Below are positions 1-12,274 of a stretch of DNA of 64,000 bases, piece after piece. The stretch is taken from assembly GCA_030522415.1 (NCBI GenBank), contig CM060105.1:19404777-19468776 (forward strand), written 5' to 3'. Below the pieces are notes generated by a model. That model made no database searches. It was not told the origin of the DNA and worked only from the letters and a program-made list of their open reading frames with translations. The position numbers and the translations under genes were made by a program. Positions within the stretch are counted from its first letter, which is position 1, and every line of letters starts with the position of its first letter. The DNA comes from Channallabes apus. Its lineage: Eukaryota > Chordata > Actinopteri > Siluriformes > Clariidae.

Positions 1-917
1 GAAAAAAAAAAAAAAAAAGTCCTCTGTCCTGAAAACTTTCCTGGTGAAAACTCGTATAGAGCATGTGGGAGAAAACGTAGACAACATTTAGAAATTTTGT
101 ATCCTCACACCCTCTGTACAAATAAAACATTACTTTAACATAACTGTACTTTATCATTTTGAGCCAGAAGTGCAGTCAAAGCTGCTGTTTACTCGACGCC
201 AACCCGACCAATCAGATCCGACTGATGAAGAAAACAAAACACAAAGACAATCCAACAATATGGATTTACAAAGTCAATAAATGGATGTTCTAAAATCACC
301 AGTATTGATTTTATAGAGAGAACACTACAGAATTGCTTTGTGCATCATCCCTGTTCGCCTGCCTGATTTCGAAAAAAAAAAAAAAAAAATATTTGAACAA
401 TATGTGCAAACATCACGATGACATTCGGTACCTTTGAAACATTCCTCACATCGTATGTCAATATGTTCAGTCTATGCCAGTACTACCGACTCATTACAGC
501 TAGATTACAGCTTCCTTTACGGATCGTTCCTCGTATCGTGTTCTGCGCATCCGAGCAGCTAACGTGCGAGTGCACATCCCTGCACTTTTATGACCTTGCT
601 AAGCCTACCTAGTACTCGTGTCTCATGTGTCGGTTAATCAAAAATTAATAACGCAGGCTACACATCACACCGGGGGGTAAAATTACTACGACCGACGGCC
701 TTCGTCCCGCGTCTAGTACAATATCATCTCGCTTCATAAGAGTTGAATATGTTCATGAAAATCTCTTACAGACCAACAGTGTTCATTTAAATAGATAGAG
801 AAGTGGATTACAATTGTCATTATAATAATCATCATCATCATCCCATACCGAACATGTTACTGTCGTCCTTGCGCCTGATCCAATTAATCGGCTGGGTGGT
901 GTAGTCTTAAAGAAGAA
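1..917. other. Non-coding DNA, no gene seen
   Basis: AT-rich sequence starting with a poly-A run, with A-runs near 370-388. Only short chance frames occur. It probably belongs to tmem64 intron 1; I see no exon and no recognisable repeat. Confidence 0.5.
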
Positions 918-1028
918 TTTTTCAAACCGGTCTTTGATCTGTCCCAGCCTTATACACCTAAACCAAGACGCAAATTTCCTTATTCAGGTGTGGCTGGGGC
1001 AGGGATGCCTAAAGACTGGTTTGGAAAG
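918..1028. repeat. Imperfect inverted repeat (foldback, ~40 bp arms)
   Basis: The left arm, about 918-957 (ttcaaaccggtcttt ... cccagcc ... acacct), is nearly complementary to the right arm, about 985-1028 (aggtgtggctggggc ... aaagactggtttgga), with a roughly 27 bp loop. It could be a small foldback element or the stem of a degenerate MITE. No target duplication was recognised. Confidence 0.55.
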
Positions 1029-4011
1029 CATTAAATAACCTGTTCAACATCCAGTGACCTCATTCAAGGGAGGAAAAAAATATATATATATATTGTATAA
1101 TAAGCAGCTGGCTTTCCTTGAGTTAAATCCTTAAAAAATATATATAAATAAATCAATAACTTGTTTCTTCAGAGACCGACACATTTGCCTTATTAGGCAA
1201 AAACTTTTAAATCAGCTGTGCTCAAGGCCAGATGGTCAGGATTGGGATTCGAGCTCATAACCTGAACTGCTGATCCGCCCCTGACACTATGTTCGGTGAT
1301 GTTTCTTTTTCAACTTGGTTAAAAAATCTCAACCAAAGAAAACATCCCGCAGCATGCTATAGTAATATCCACCACGCCTAAAGCTCGAAAAGCAACATTC
1401 AAAAACCTAGGCCACACATGGAGATAACAATAACTCACGATGACATCATGTACAAGGAACGCAGACACACAATGTTAAAGGAAAATAAATAAGGATTTTT
1501 TTGAGCTTTTGATTCACGTCCTTTATGAATGAGCTGTTACTATAGAAACGATATCAAATCAGGTACTAAAAGGTGCATTGTGGGTGATTTTTGAGTTGCA
1601 TATTTTCAGATTTCCCGGTACAATAAGTTCCATCTTGATACAAAGTTTATTACTGTAATCATGTCCGGTTCCTGAGATATGGCCGGTGCGAGTTTGTTTG
1701 TGAAAAGGGTCTCGAAAACATTTAGAATCCTATTATGAGTATTTTGGGAAATGCTAAGAGGAACAAAAGCGGGTCTATATGGAAAAATGCTGCTTTTCTA
1801 GCACAAGTGGGGGAATGCAGCTTGGGTAGAGTTCATCAAAGTGCTTTAAAACAATGTTAAGGATTAAAACCTGCTGAAGGATCAGTACCGTAAGGGATCA
1901 GGAAGATTACGTACTTATCAACCGAAATTAAAAACGTAATACATTTCACCTAGTGGCCGGTATGACGGATCACGTATTTTCTAATGGAGCATCAATATAA
2001 AGCTGTGATTTACGACAATATGAAGTAGTGCCAACTGTCAGCGCGGCTTTAACAAACGATTAAATCAACACCAATCAGAATGGAAAATTTAACAGCGCTG
2101 AGGCAAACAGTTGTTTGTGGTTTGGGACTTGACCCGAGAGTCTACAGTGTTGGCCAACAAAAACACTGTTTTCTTTTATGATATGTTCAAGATATGTTTT
2201 TTTTTTTTTGCATTGTGGAACACGTGCTTACTGTAAATGTTTTTTTACAGGTTCACCACATACATGTACATGCACACTCAATTCAGTTTTAGGTCAGAAA
2301 AATATGCTTCCTGTAGCAGCTTGTCATGGGGTACGACACGGACACACCGCAGCAGCATGCGGAGACAAAGACGAGACAAGCCTGAAAAGACTGCATTGGC
2401 GATTTCTACCCTGTAAATCTGTTGCGATTGATTAATCAGAGATAGATTTCTTGTGTGTATGGAGGTGACCCAGCCGATTGAGATGTGCCAATTTAGGTGC
2501 ATTTTGTTCAATCGACCCCAAACCCGATATGATCGATTCTCATTACAAAGAACCCTGTTTTCAGTGAACAAAAAAAAAAAAAAATAATACACGAAAATGC
2601 AGAAATAGTGTTTTAAAGTTGGAGATAACAACGTTCCTACAAAGTTCCAAAGCAATAATGCTACAATGTCAATTCAGTCAGGTTGGTATGGCGATGTTGT
2701 TCTGGCTCATCCAAAGCCACGGAATGAGGTTGCTACATCATTACCTCAGCAATGTTGATATGCTCACTTAACAACCACAAACCAGTGGTTATCCAAGATC
2801 GGTGGCTGACGTTGCAATGATTAGACTTAAATGAAGTTAGTAAGCCGATGTTACACACACAACCACATTCCAGTGGTCGTCCGATGTTGGCGAACAATGT
2901 TGCTTTAACATCAAGAAATGGTCTGCTGGGAATTTCACCCAATGTTAAGGTAATTTGCATAACAAATGTCGACCAGCAGGATGAATACATTTGGTTGGAA
3001 ATCACTATGCAATATGGCAGACGAGGAAACCGATGGAAGTGAGATCGGTTTTTAAACTCGTTTGCCCACAGCTTCCCTTTTTTTCCCCCTCCCTGAAGTT
3101 CTGAGAGCAGTCCGAAACACTCCAGCTGTATTTGACTGTAATTAGCGTAACTAATGATTTGCAAATATGGCAAGAAATGTCAACAAAATGCAAATTCAGA
3201 GCAAAGTTTTGCACTTGAAACGGAGGTTTAAAATAAGAAACGAGAGTTTCAAACGTGATTAATGCTCGGCGATACCTAATACTTTACTAATGGATAATTC
3301 TGTTATTGTAAAGTATGTACAATAACTTCAGACTTTAAACATCTTGTACAACTCCTTTATGATTAATATGAGTTATATAATTTGATTATAAGTTTCCTTA
3401 TAATTATATAACAAGTTTGTATATATGGTTTTCTGTATATCGTTTATTCAACATCTATGGAAGGAGTCTCCAGTGTCAGCGTTGTGTGACAATAAGTTCT
3501 TTACCAAATGAAAGCCTTGAGAATCGACAACTTTGCACGTACTGTGTTCTCTGCAACATCACAAGCTAGAATCACAACACTTATAAAACCACAATACAAA
3601 TTTTATCAGCACCTAGGCATCGTGATATCGTATTGTGTGGTCCTTGGTGATTCCCAACATGAAACAGTTGTAAATTACCATGTGTCATGGTTTAATATAT
3701 TAAAATAATGCATTTATGGAATTTTTTTTTTTTTTCCATAACTGCAAGCCCTGTTGGTTTTTACTCCTTACAGGGTCATAAATGGTGTAAGTTACATATT
3801 TATATTTATAATTCGTTCCTAAGAAACAGTTGTTTATTGTCATGTGAATAATTTAGAGCGGGATTGCAGAGGAATTGCAACATTTTACCAAAATATATAT
3901 ATTGAATCTTTTTTTAATGAGTCAGTGAGGCTTAAAAAAATAAAATAATTACATCACAATAAATTTTTCCCAGCTCTATTGCATATTATAAAATTACAAG
4001 TTGAACTCGTT
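1029..4011. other. Intronic DNA without recognisable gene
   Basis: AT-rich sequence with T/A runs (2198-2210, 2570-2584, 3721-3736). Frames of up to 146 codons at 2278-3173 show no domain, no codon bias and overlap each other on opposite strands, so I treat them as chance. Segments around 1500-1900 and 2700-3000 look repeat-like (short internal inversions such as aaccacaaaccagtggtt) but I could not classify them. Confidence 0.45.
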
Positions 4012-4019
4012 GAACACAT

Positions 4020-4118
4020 ATGATGGGTTCAAATCCCAATACAGTCACACTGCTACGGTTGGGTCCCTCGGGAAGGCTGTTAACTTTATGCTCAGTTCGA
4101 CTGTAAGCATCAGCCACA
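4020..4118 (+). repeat. Degraded tRNA-SINE-like fragment
   Basis: The sequence has a B-box-like gggttcaaatccc followed by ttgggtccctcgggaaggc and ctgttaactttatgctcag, resembling the body of common fish tRNA-derived SINEs. It is truncated and diverged. Similar 'tgctcaagggcc' wording recurs near 4255. Confidence 0.35.
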
Positions 4119-4744
4119 TAAACAACTGTGGAAGAAAGAGCCGCGTTTACTTTGTCACATTATACAGTATATTAGAGCACAGGGGTGTAAATATGGGGTC
4201 AAAAAGAGGGTCAGCTGTGATACAGTAGCCCTGAAGTAGATAATGTTCAGGGCATTGCTCAAGGGCCAAGCTTATTGAACTGCTGCCCTTTGGTTTGTGT
4301 TATTTACTGATCCACCACTGGACGGTGTCATTTCTTACTGCGTAAGCACTTTAAATACGTTTCATTGTTTTATTGTCAGCAGATTGCTGTAAACTGTAAT
4401 TTTTTACTAAAGAGTACCACCAGATCCTGACGCTTGCATGCTACCATTACCTGAGAATGGTGTTTCAGCAGATAAATTATTACCTTATACTAGGACATTA
4501 AAAACGTGATGATGCTGTCTGCTGTTACACAGTGAAGGACGCCCGCTACACAGGCTCATGCTCCGACATAATAGTTGATGATGACGCTGCCTACTGCCTT
4601 TTTGTACAGACACCGCCTGCCCGCCCATACAAACAAACAATTGTTTATACAGCATTACAACAACCCCACCTCATATTAAGTACCCCCTTGTGCCACCAAA
4701 ACAGTAATAACCTGTGTGCTCCGATATATTTCTATTGAAATTTT

Positions 4745-4935
4745 GAGCTACAGTAGCTCTTTTCAGGCCAGCCTTCGATCTCCAGGTGCATGAGTGAACC
4801 TTGGTCGCCAGTTCACTCTTTTTATCTTCCTTGGATCACTTCTGGTACCTTGCAGAGCAGGAAAATCACACAAAAGCTGTAGTTTGGGAGTTGCTCTGAC
4901 CCAGTCGTCTAGCCATCCCGATTTGTCCCTTCTCA
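4745..4935 (-). mobile_element. Tc1-like relic (family A), internal fragment
   Basis: The words cttttcaggccagccttcg, ttccttggatcact and ctgacccagtcgtctagcca match the N-terminal (DNA-binding) region of the fish Tc1-like family whose ends carry caccgatcagcc and whose other pieces lie at 5063-5298, 17985-18262, 27950-28320 and 56960-57831. It reads on the minus strand, has no termini and no open frame. Confidence 0.55.
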
Positions 4936-5062
4936 CAGGGGACTCAATCTCATAACAATGCAGGCTGGAAATGGGTGGGATATATTAGGCAGCAAGCAAA
5001 CTTTTTTTTTTTTCCCCTGAAGTGGTGGAAGCAGAAAGAAAAATATATATAAACATAAGGAT

Positions 5063-6585
<1,523 letters not shown>

Positions 6586-6599
6586 TTACAACACCAAAC

Positions 6600-7100
6600 A
6601 CTAAATAATAATCATCAACAAATCTATTGGCACATGTCGGTGTCCGGCGCAGCCGCGTCTTAACGCCATAACGTTAACGTGACACCCCGCCTCCCGTGCC
6701 GCGCGCGCTCCCCTTCTGCCTCCACCATGTCTGCGTTAAATAAAACACCCCGACATCCGATACAACAACAAGAGTTGAGTCCAAACAAACAAACCAATTA
6801 AGCAGAGTAACTGTCCAACTCGCAGTACAAATCCAAAAAAAAAATAAAACCCGATCACGGGTACAAAGTCCTCCTGCCGGAGTGGTGATGGTGATCCATC
6901 ACTGCGCCTGAGCCGCACGACTTCACTCCTCCTCCTCCTCCTCCGCCGCCGTCAGGGTGCCAATATATAAGTGAACACGCTGCGCGGTTTTTGCGCCGAC
7001 CGAATAAACAGTTCCATTAGTTCATGGACCCTGAACCGCACTGGAACACCGCGCGCGCCGCTCGTACTGTTACTGCTGCTGCTAACGCACAACTGTTGTT
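6600..7100. promoter_or_regulatory. CpG-rich upstream region of tmem64
   Basis: GC- and CpG-rich DNA directly upstream of tmem64, with gccgcgcgcgctcccc near 6700, a CTC triplet run near 6925-6947 and a cgcgcgcgcc stretch near 7050, set in otherwise AT-rich surroundings. A CCAAT-TATATAAG-like string lies at about 6961-6970 on the plus strand. This is the expected CpG-island promoter and 5'UTR of the minus-strand gene. No transcription start can be placed from sequence alone. Confidence 0.5.
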
Positions 7101-7179
7101 TGTTTCCCAGAATGCCACGCAGCACAACCACGGGTTCTCTCCGTCTCCAATCACGTGTCATCTTATAATATCGCGAGAA

Positions 7180-7181
<2 letters not shown>

Positions 7182-7220
<39 letters not shown>

Positions 7221-7304
7221 TTCATAAGTCTCACTATCTTTGTGAGGATCTCCCATTGGCATGATGTCCCCACAATGTCACAATGTCCTATCATTCTAGG
7301 GACA

Positions 7305-7361
<57 letters not shown>
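7182..7361. repeat. Paired (CT)n(CA)n microsatellites
   Basis: Two compound CT-to-CA tracts, at 7182-7220 and 7308-7361. Between them is the unit 'tgtgaggatctcccattggcatgatgtccccacaatgtc', which recurs in altered form at 7560-7600 and 7750-7800. They belong to the repeat field described for 7182-8680. Confidence 0.9.
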
Positions 7362-7383
7362 TCTAAGTATCAAAAAATATATA

Positions 7384-7553
7384 TATATTTGTCCCATACA
7401 CAGATTTCATTTGTCATACACAGTATGATATGTGGTGAAATGCTTGTAAAGCTAGTATAAAAATATTCAAATAAAGAATATAAAATATGAAATAACAATA
7501 GAATAATAAAAGTATACAAATAAAGAATATATAGAAAACTTTCAGCTATAAGG
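7384..7553 (-). mobile_element. L2-like LINE 3' end fragment
   Basis: tttgtcatacacagtatga, gtggtgaaatgctt and a later attcaaataaag/gaaaactttc match the reverse complement of the 3' end of the L2-like copies at 11360-11918 and 39010-39363. Only the non-coding 3' end is present. Confidence 0.5.
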
Positions 7554-7618
7554 AACTCCCACAGGCAATGTGTCCCCACAATGTCAAAACACAAGCGAGA
7601 TATTCCTACCATTTGTTT

Positions 7619-7620
<2 letters not shown>

Positions 7621-7715
<95 letters not shown>

Positions 7716-7728
7716 CACACACACACAT
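7621..7728. repeat. Long (CA)n microsatellite
   Basis: Over 40 CA dinucleotides preceded by a short CT run and interrupted once by 'gt'. Flanking units resemble those around the CT/CA tracts at 7182-7361. Confidence 0.97.
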
Positions 7729-7852
7729 ACCTTACATACACATTGAGTCTCACTGTCCTTGTGAGGATCTCTCATTGGCAAGATGACTGACAAGATTTGG
7801 TCCTCACCAATATAAAAAGGCATGTTCATGTTTGTCTTACTTATCTTTGTCT

Positions 7853-8043
7853 GTGTTGTTAGTGTTTCGGCCGCTCCTGTCAAGGGGTCGCCACAATGGA
7901 TCATGAGATCCGCACAAAACTTGGCACAGGCTTTAAGCTGGGTGCCCTTCCTGACATAACCCTCCCATTTTATCTGGGCTTGGAACCACTGGGGTTTGGG
8001 CATTGGATGGGAATTAAACCCGGACCTTCCACACTGATTAAAT
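7853..8043 (-). repeat. tRNA-derived SINE (family 2), minus strand
   Basis: From plus-strand left to right: ttcggccgctcctgtcaa-ggggtcgccac (the 3' tail shared with the RTE LINE in this window), then gggtgcccttcctgacata, accctcccattttatctggg, and finally the tRNA-like part with aattaaacccggacc, the complement of a B box. Other copies are at 22437-22542 and 53028-53215. The head is truncated. Confidence 0.6.
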
Positions 8044-8059
8044 CAGTTCATTATTGCTA

Positions 8060-8900
8060 TACCTACAGTTAAATGTAACCTCAACCTGGATGTCAGTAAA
8101 AAAGAGAAAACCTTTGGCTTGCTTGGGATTTTTAATTAAAGCTGTTTTTTTTTCTCCTTTGAATAAATGTGTTTTTAAGGTCAAAACGGTCAGAGATTCC
8201 TATCCTTGTGGGGACATTTGGTTCTCACAACATGCCCACTACCACCCCCGACACACATCCAATCATGTTTGTTTTATTATCCTTCTGAGGATCCTCTACT
8301 GACATTAATTAATGGAGCAAATTAATCCTACTCAGTAACCAAAGGAAAACATTTAGCATGTTTCAGTATTTGCAGTTTACACTGTGTGGACCAGCCAAAT
8401 GTCCTTTCAAGGTCAAAACAGTCAAATATTTCTAACCTTGTGGAGACATTTGTTTCTCAAGAGGAATAAGACATTTGCTTTTTACATAATGTACATGCTT
8501 TTATTGCTATCTTTTGTAGCACCTTCCATGATAATAATTAAAAGAGTTAATTTATTCCATGCCTCCTACATCTTGCCTAAACCTTAACCTTAGTAACTGT
8601 AACAGCCTTCATTGTGGGGACCAGCCAAATGTCCTCTCAATGTCAGGACAGCAATTTTTATTCACTACCAAATGTGTCTACAAGGATAAATATACTGTAA
8701 TTGCGAGCAAAGATGATCGCACCCAAGCACCTGTGCCATCGCTGCCAGAAAGACAGGGGGCAGAGTGGGCACATGCATTTAATGAGGACATGCAGTACCA
8801 ATACCTTTATGACATTATTTTAGAATAGGGAAATTTTATGTTAAGACCTCCAAAAAAAGCTGGGGGGAAAAAAGCAGTATATGATGATGTCACTTAATGT
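8060..8900. repeat. Degenerate 'tgtggggac / gtccccaca' repeat field
   Basis: Units such as ccttgtggggacatttggt, ggaccagccaaatgtcc, aaggtcaaaac-gtca and attatccttctgaggatc recur three to four times between 7240 and 8660 in direct and inverted form, next to the CA/CT arrays. This matches a widespread fish repeat type in which CA tracts border 'ttgtggggac' blocks. No gene: frames of 60-90 codons here have no recognisable product. Confidence 0.5.
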
Positions 8901-8904
8901 GATA

Positions 8905-9190
8905 CAATACAATACAAGTTTATTTATATAGCACATTTAAAAACAACTAGTGTCGACCAAAGTGCTTTACAAAAGTAGTAAAGACAATACACATACAAAA
9001 GCATTTAAATATACATTTTTGTAAATAATAAAAGTGAAATTTAAGTTAAGGAGTATTGAGCACCTTAGAGAAAAGGTATGTTTTCAAAACAGATTTAAAA
9101 ACTGACAGGGTTTGAGCAGACCTACTATAAATCGGAAGTCTATTCCATAACCTAGGACCAATTACTGCAAAAGCGCGATCACCTCTATTT
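8905..9190 (-). mobile_element. LINE 3'-end-like relic
   Basis: acaatacaatacaagtttat, atatagcacatttaaaaaca and accaaagtgctttacaa, read in reverse, resemble the common fish LINE 3' end that finishes '...tataaataaacttgtattg'. The body continues with gtatgttttcaaaacagat and ggaccaattactgcaaaagc. Family not assigned; no coding part is visible. Confidence 0.4.
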
Positions 9191-9506
9191 TTTTTTGTCA
9201 TTCAATACGACATCACTCAGGAAGTTATTAGCCACTTTTCAGCTGGCATTGCCATGGCTGAATGGCTTGAGATATCAAAAATCCCTTAGCAATTTTGCAT
9301 CCTCAATGTCTTGTGATCATATTGGCCCAGTTTGGTGGTGGTCCTATAAATCCCCTAGGAGGAGTAAATCAAAATCCACTGAGTGCACAGTTTTGTACAC
9401 AACAAAAAATAACTGACTTCCTGTTGAGTATAACCCATGACATGCACAGCGAAAGTTGTTCAGCTCAATGAGATATAAAATGTGTACCAGGTTTCGCATA
9501 CGTATA

Positions 9507-10054
9507 CAGTACAGGCCAAAAGTTTGGACACACCTTCTCATCTATCTGTCAATGTGTTTTCTTTATTTTCATGATCATTTACATTGGTAGATTCTCACTG
9601 AAGGCATCAAAACTATGAATGAACACATGTGGAGTTATGTACTTACCAAAAAAAAAGTCTCCACAGTCAACGGACATGAACCCAATCGAGATGGTTTGGG
9701 GTGAGCTGGACCGCAGAGTGAAGGCAAAGGGGCCAACAAGTGCTAAACACCTCTGGGAACTCATTCAAGACTGTTGGAAACCATTTCTGGTGACGACCTC
9801 TTGAAGCTCATCGAGAGAATGCCAAGAGTGTGCAAAGCAGTAATCAGAGCAAAGGGTGGCTATTTTGAAGAAACTAGAATATAAAACATGTTATATTTCA
9901 CCTTTTTTTGGTAAGTACTGTACATAACTCCACATGCATGTGTTCATTCATAGTTTTGATGCTTTCAGTGAGAATCTACCAATGAAAATGATCTTGAAAA
10001 TAAAGAAGGCACATTGATTGAGTGAAGGTGTGTCCAAACTTTTGGCCTGTACTG
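9507..10054 (+). mobile_element. Internally deleted Tc1-like transposon (family B)
   Basis: 548 bp with long (about 150 bp) terminal inverted repeats beginning cagtacaggccaaaagtttg, flanked by TA at 9505-9506 and 10055-10056. The inner ends of the repeats (gaacacatgtggagttatgt / acataactccacatg) also match. The interior keeps only the transposase C-terminus (NPIEMVWGELDRRVKAKG, then frameshifted), so it is non-autonomous. Confidence 0.85.
9673..9804 (+). pseudogene. Tc1-type transposase C-terminal remnant
   Basis: About 43 residues, starting near MNPIEMVWGELDRRVKAK and running through SAKHLWELIQDCWK. NPIE followed by a W and conserved K/L positions is the region around the third catalytic acid (DDE) of Tc1 transposases. 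A frameshift follows; downstream the words 'aagctcatcgagagaatgcc' continue the old reading in another frame. Confidence 0.75.
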
Positions 10055-10739
10055 TATGTTTAAATGTGAATGTTAAGACCCACAAAGAGTCCTGGATGCT
10101 GGGGGGAAAATCCTTAGAAGAACAAGAGGGCCCTTCACACACTATGATTGCATAGAGTTGATGTCACAGCAGTCATATTGACTGATATCAACAAAGAAGT
10201 ATGTGTTACACTGGTACGAGTGTATTACAACTGCAGTATTGAGTAATGTGTATTCTATATTATAAACACTATTGTGGTTTTCAGTATGCATAATTTGCAT
10301 TATCTTTCATCAGAATCAGTTTCTCACTTCAGCACTGTTACTGGCACAACATTTGTGGGTGTCAAAATAGTTCTCAACCCAGCACTTATACTGGTGTCCC
10401 TGCTAAAAGTCACTGCTGTGCTGAGAATGATGAGAATTTATCAACTATATTTTGTCCTACATGTTCTGGAGAGTGTTGGAGGCGATTATCTGCTCTGCTG
10501 ATTTCTGAGTGAGAGATGAATTGAACCAGACTGAGGAGGTGAGGAGGACTTAATAATGGAAGTGTAGCACTTGATGAAGACTGACGGATGTGGAGGGAGA
10601 GTACATTTTTATTCGTGTCAGAAGGCAAATCTGTTAAGCGTTACCAATGAGATGACGTTTAAAATTTGAGAGAATTTATAGCTCCTAGGAATATGAAAGA
10701 CTAAAAATTAGTAACTGTGTATGTCTATGGGTCATTCTA

Positions 10740-10745
10740 TGCAAT

Positions 10746-10804
<59 letters not shown>

Positions 10805-10812
10805 TTTTCTAC
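10740..10812. repeat. (TA)n followed by poly-T
   Basis: A pure TA tract of about 40 bp runs into a T tract of about 24 bp. A short (CAA)n run follows at 10860-10885. Confidence 0.95.
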
Positions 10813-10924
10813 AATAATACTGGGGATTTCAAATCTACAAAATAACATGTAATTATGTAACAACAATAACAACAACAACAACAACAGTCAGTTGTTATTT
10901 TAAGACACGGAGGTCAGCGTTTCT

Positions 10925-11200
10925 GGAATAGTTCTTGCAAGAACAGTACTGTCTTTTGCAGTGCATTTGCAAGACCCATCAAGCACTATGATGAAACTGG
11001 CACTCATGAAGACCTACGCAATAAAACCAGAGGAAAACTTACCTCTGCTGCAGAGGAGAAGTTCATTTAGAGTCACTAGTTACCTCAGAAATCACCAATT
11101 AACAACCAGCATCTCAGATTAGAGCCGTTATGAAGGATTTACAGATCATAAGTAGCAGATACATCTCAATATCAACTGTTGATACTATTGATTATTATCA
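10925..11200 (+). mobile_element. Tc1-like relic (family B), N-terminal part
   Basis: The words gaaactggcactcatgaag, cttacctctgctgcagagga, agttcatt-agagtcac, ctcagaaatcaccaatta, cagattagagcc and aagtagcagatacatctcaa are those of the DNA-binding half of a fish Tc1 transposase of the type remaining at 9507-10054. It is broken by indels and has no visible termini. Confidence 0.6.
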
Positions 11201-11212
11201 ATATAGCATTCA

Positions 11213-11297
11213 CAGAAATTGTATATATAAAATAAATAAAATTTTTCCTTTTTTTAGTCTAAATATTTTCAATCTAGTTCTAAAAACCAAAGGAATC
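11213..11297. repeat. Direct repeat, copy 1 (~85 bp)
   Basis: gaaattgtatatataaaat through aaccaaaggaatcaa. Copy 2 lies at 12191-12274 with about nine differences. The pair brackets the L2-like fragment. Confidence 0.8.
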
Positions 11298-11359
11298 AAA
11301 GGAGATTACTGCATATTTTGTATTGCTTTACAGTGTATAAAGAAACAAAAATCAGGAAT

Positions 11360-11733
11360 GCAGGAAAAACAGGACAGACGAGCTCTACAGAGGGTGGTGC
11401 GTTCAGCTGAGTGCATCATCTGCACCAAGCTACAAAAAGCTACCTTCAGCCACCCCAACAGTGGACTGTTGTGGTCAGGAAAGCATTTTCGCTCACTGAA
11501 GGCCAACACAGAGAGACAGAGGAAAAACTTCTTCCCGCTGGCTATACGGACTTTCAATCATACCACCACACAGGACAAAGCACTCTGGTCTGCCACTACT
11601 CATACACCACATTAATGCACAATATGCACATTGTTCTGCTCAACACTGTACGTTATTTGTATTTTTTAAATTACTTGTACATAGTGTACATTTTACAGCT
11701 AAAAGTTTTCTATATTTTCTCTGTTTGTATATG

Positions 11734-11783
<50 letters not shown>

Positions 11784-11918
11784 TCCTATTATATATTCTT
11801 TATTTGAATATTTTCTTTTTATATACTCTTTTTCTTTTTTAATTATTTAATATTATTTATTTGAAAACTCAGGTGTATGACAGGTGTATGTGACAAATAA
11901 AACTTCAATTTCAATTTC
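11360..11918 (+). mobile_element. L2-like LINE 3' fragment with ORF2 C-terminus
   Basis: The frame from about 11366 to 11612 carries RRALQRVVRSAECI, TFSHPNSGLL and SLKANTERQRKNFFPLAIRT, typical of the post-reverse-transcriptase C-terminus of fish L2/CR1-superfamily LINEs. The copy ends in gtgacaaataaaacttc followed by short aatttc repeats, the usual L2-type 3' end. It contains an (ATT)n microsatellite at 11736-11780. 5' truncated; the subfamily is not certain. Confidence 0.6.
11736..11780. repeat. (ATT)n microsatellite
   Basis: About 15 uninterrupted ATT triplets inside the 3' part of the L2-like fragment. Confidence 0.95.
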
Positions 11919-12190
11919 TTAATACCTTCTACTCACACTAGGCTGTGGTGTATGTACATTGCTTGTTAGTTATAAGCAAGTACAAAAAAAAAGTTATTTG
12001 TTTATGCAATACTTTTTAAATGACTATTTTATTAATTTATTACTTTACTTTGTTTCACCACACAGTGGCGCCACTGTACAATTTTATTTCATGTACTCTA
12101 TTTTTGAGACAATTGTTATTTAGGCTACAATTGAACTAAATGAGGAAAAGTTATTTTTATCACAATATTATTATTATATTATATACGATA

Positions 12191-12274
12191 GAAATTGTAT
12201 ATGTAAAATAAATATATTTTTTCCTTTTTTTGTCTAAATATTTACAATATAGTTCTAATAACCAACGGAATCAA
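12191..12274. repeat. Direct repeat, copy 2 (~85 bp)
   Basis: gaaattgtatatgtaaaat through aaccaacggaatcaa, nearly identical to 11213-11297 and in the same orientation, about 0.9 kb away. Confidence 0.8.

Noticed and set aside
2278..3173. Minus-strand frames of 125 and 146 codons as candidate tmem64 exons
   Set aside because: Neither contains the expected TMEM64 C-terminal motifs, and splice sites in the right phase were not evident.
7621..7728. Tandem arrays as possible CRISPR-like structure
   Set aside because: Simple dinucleotide repeats without spacers in a vertebrate genome.
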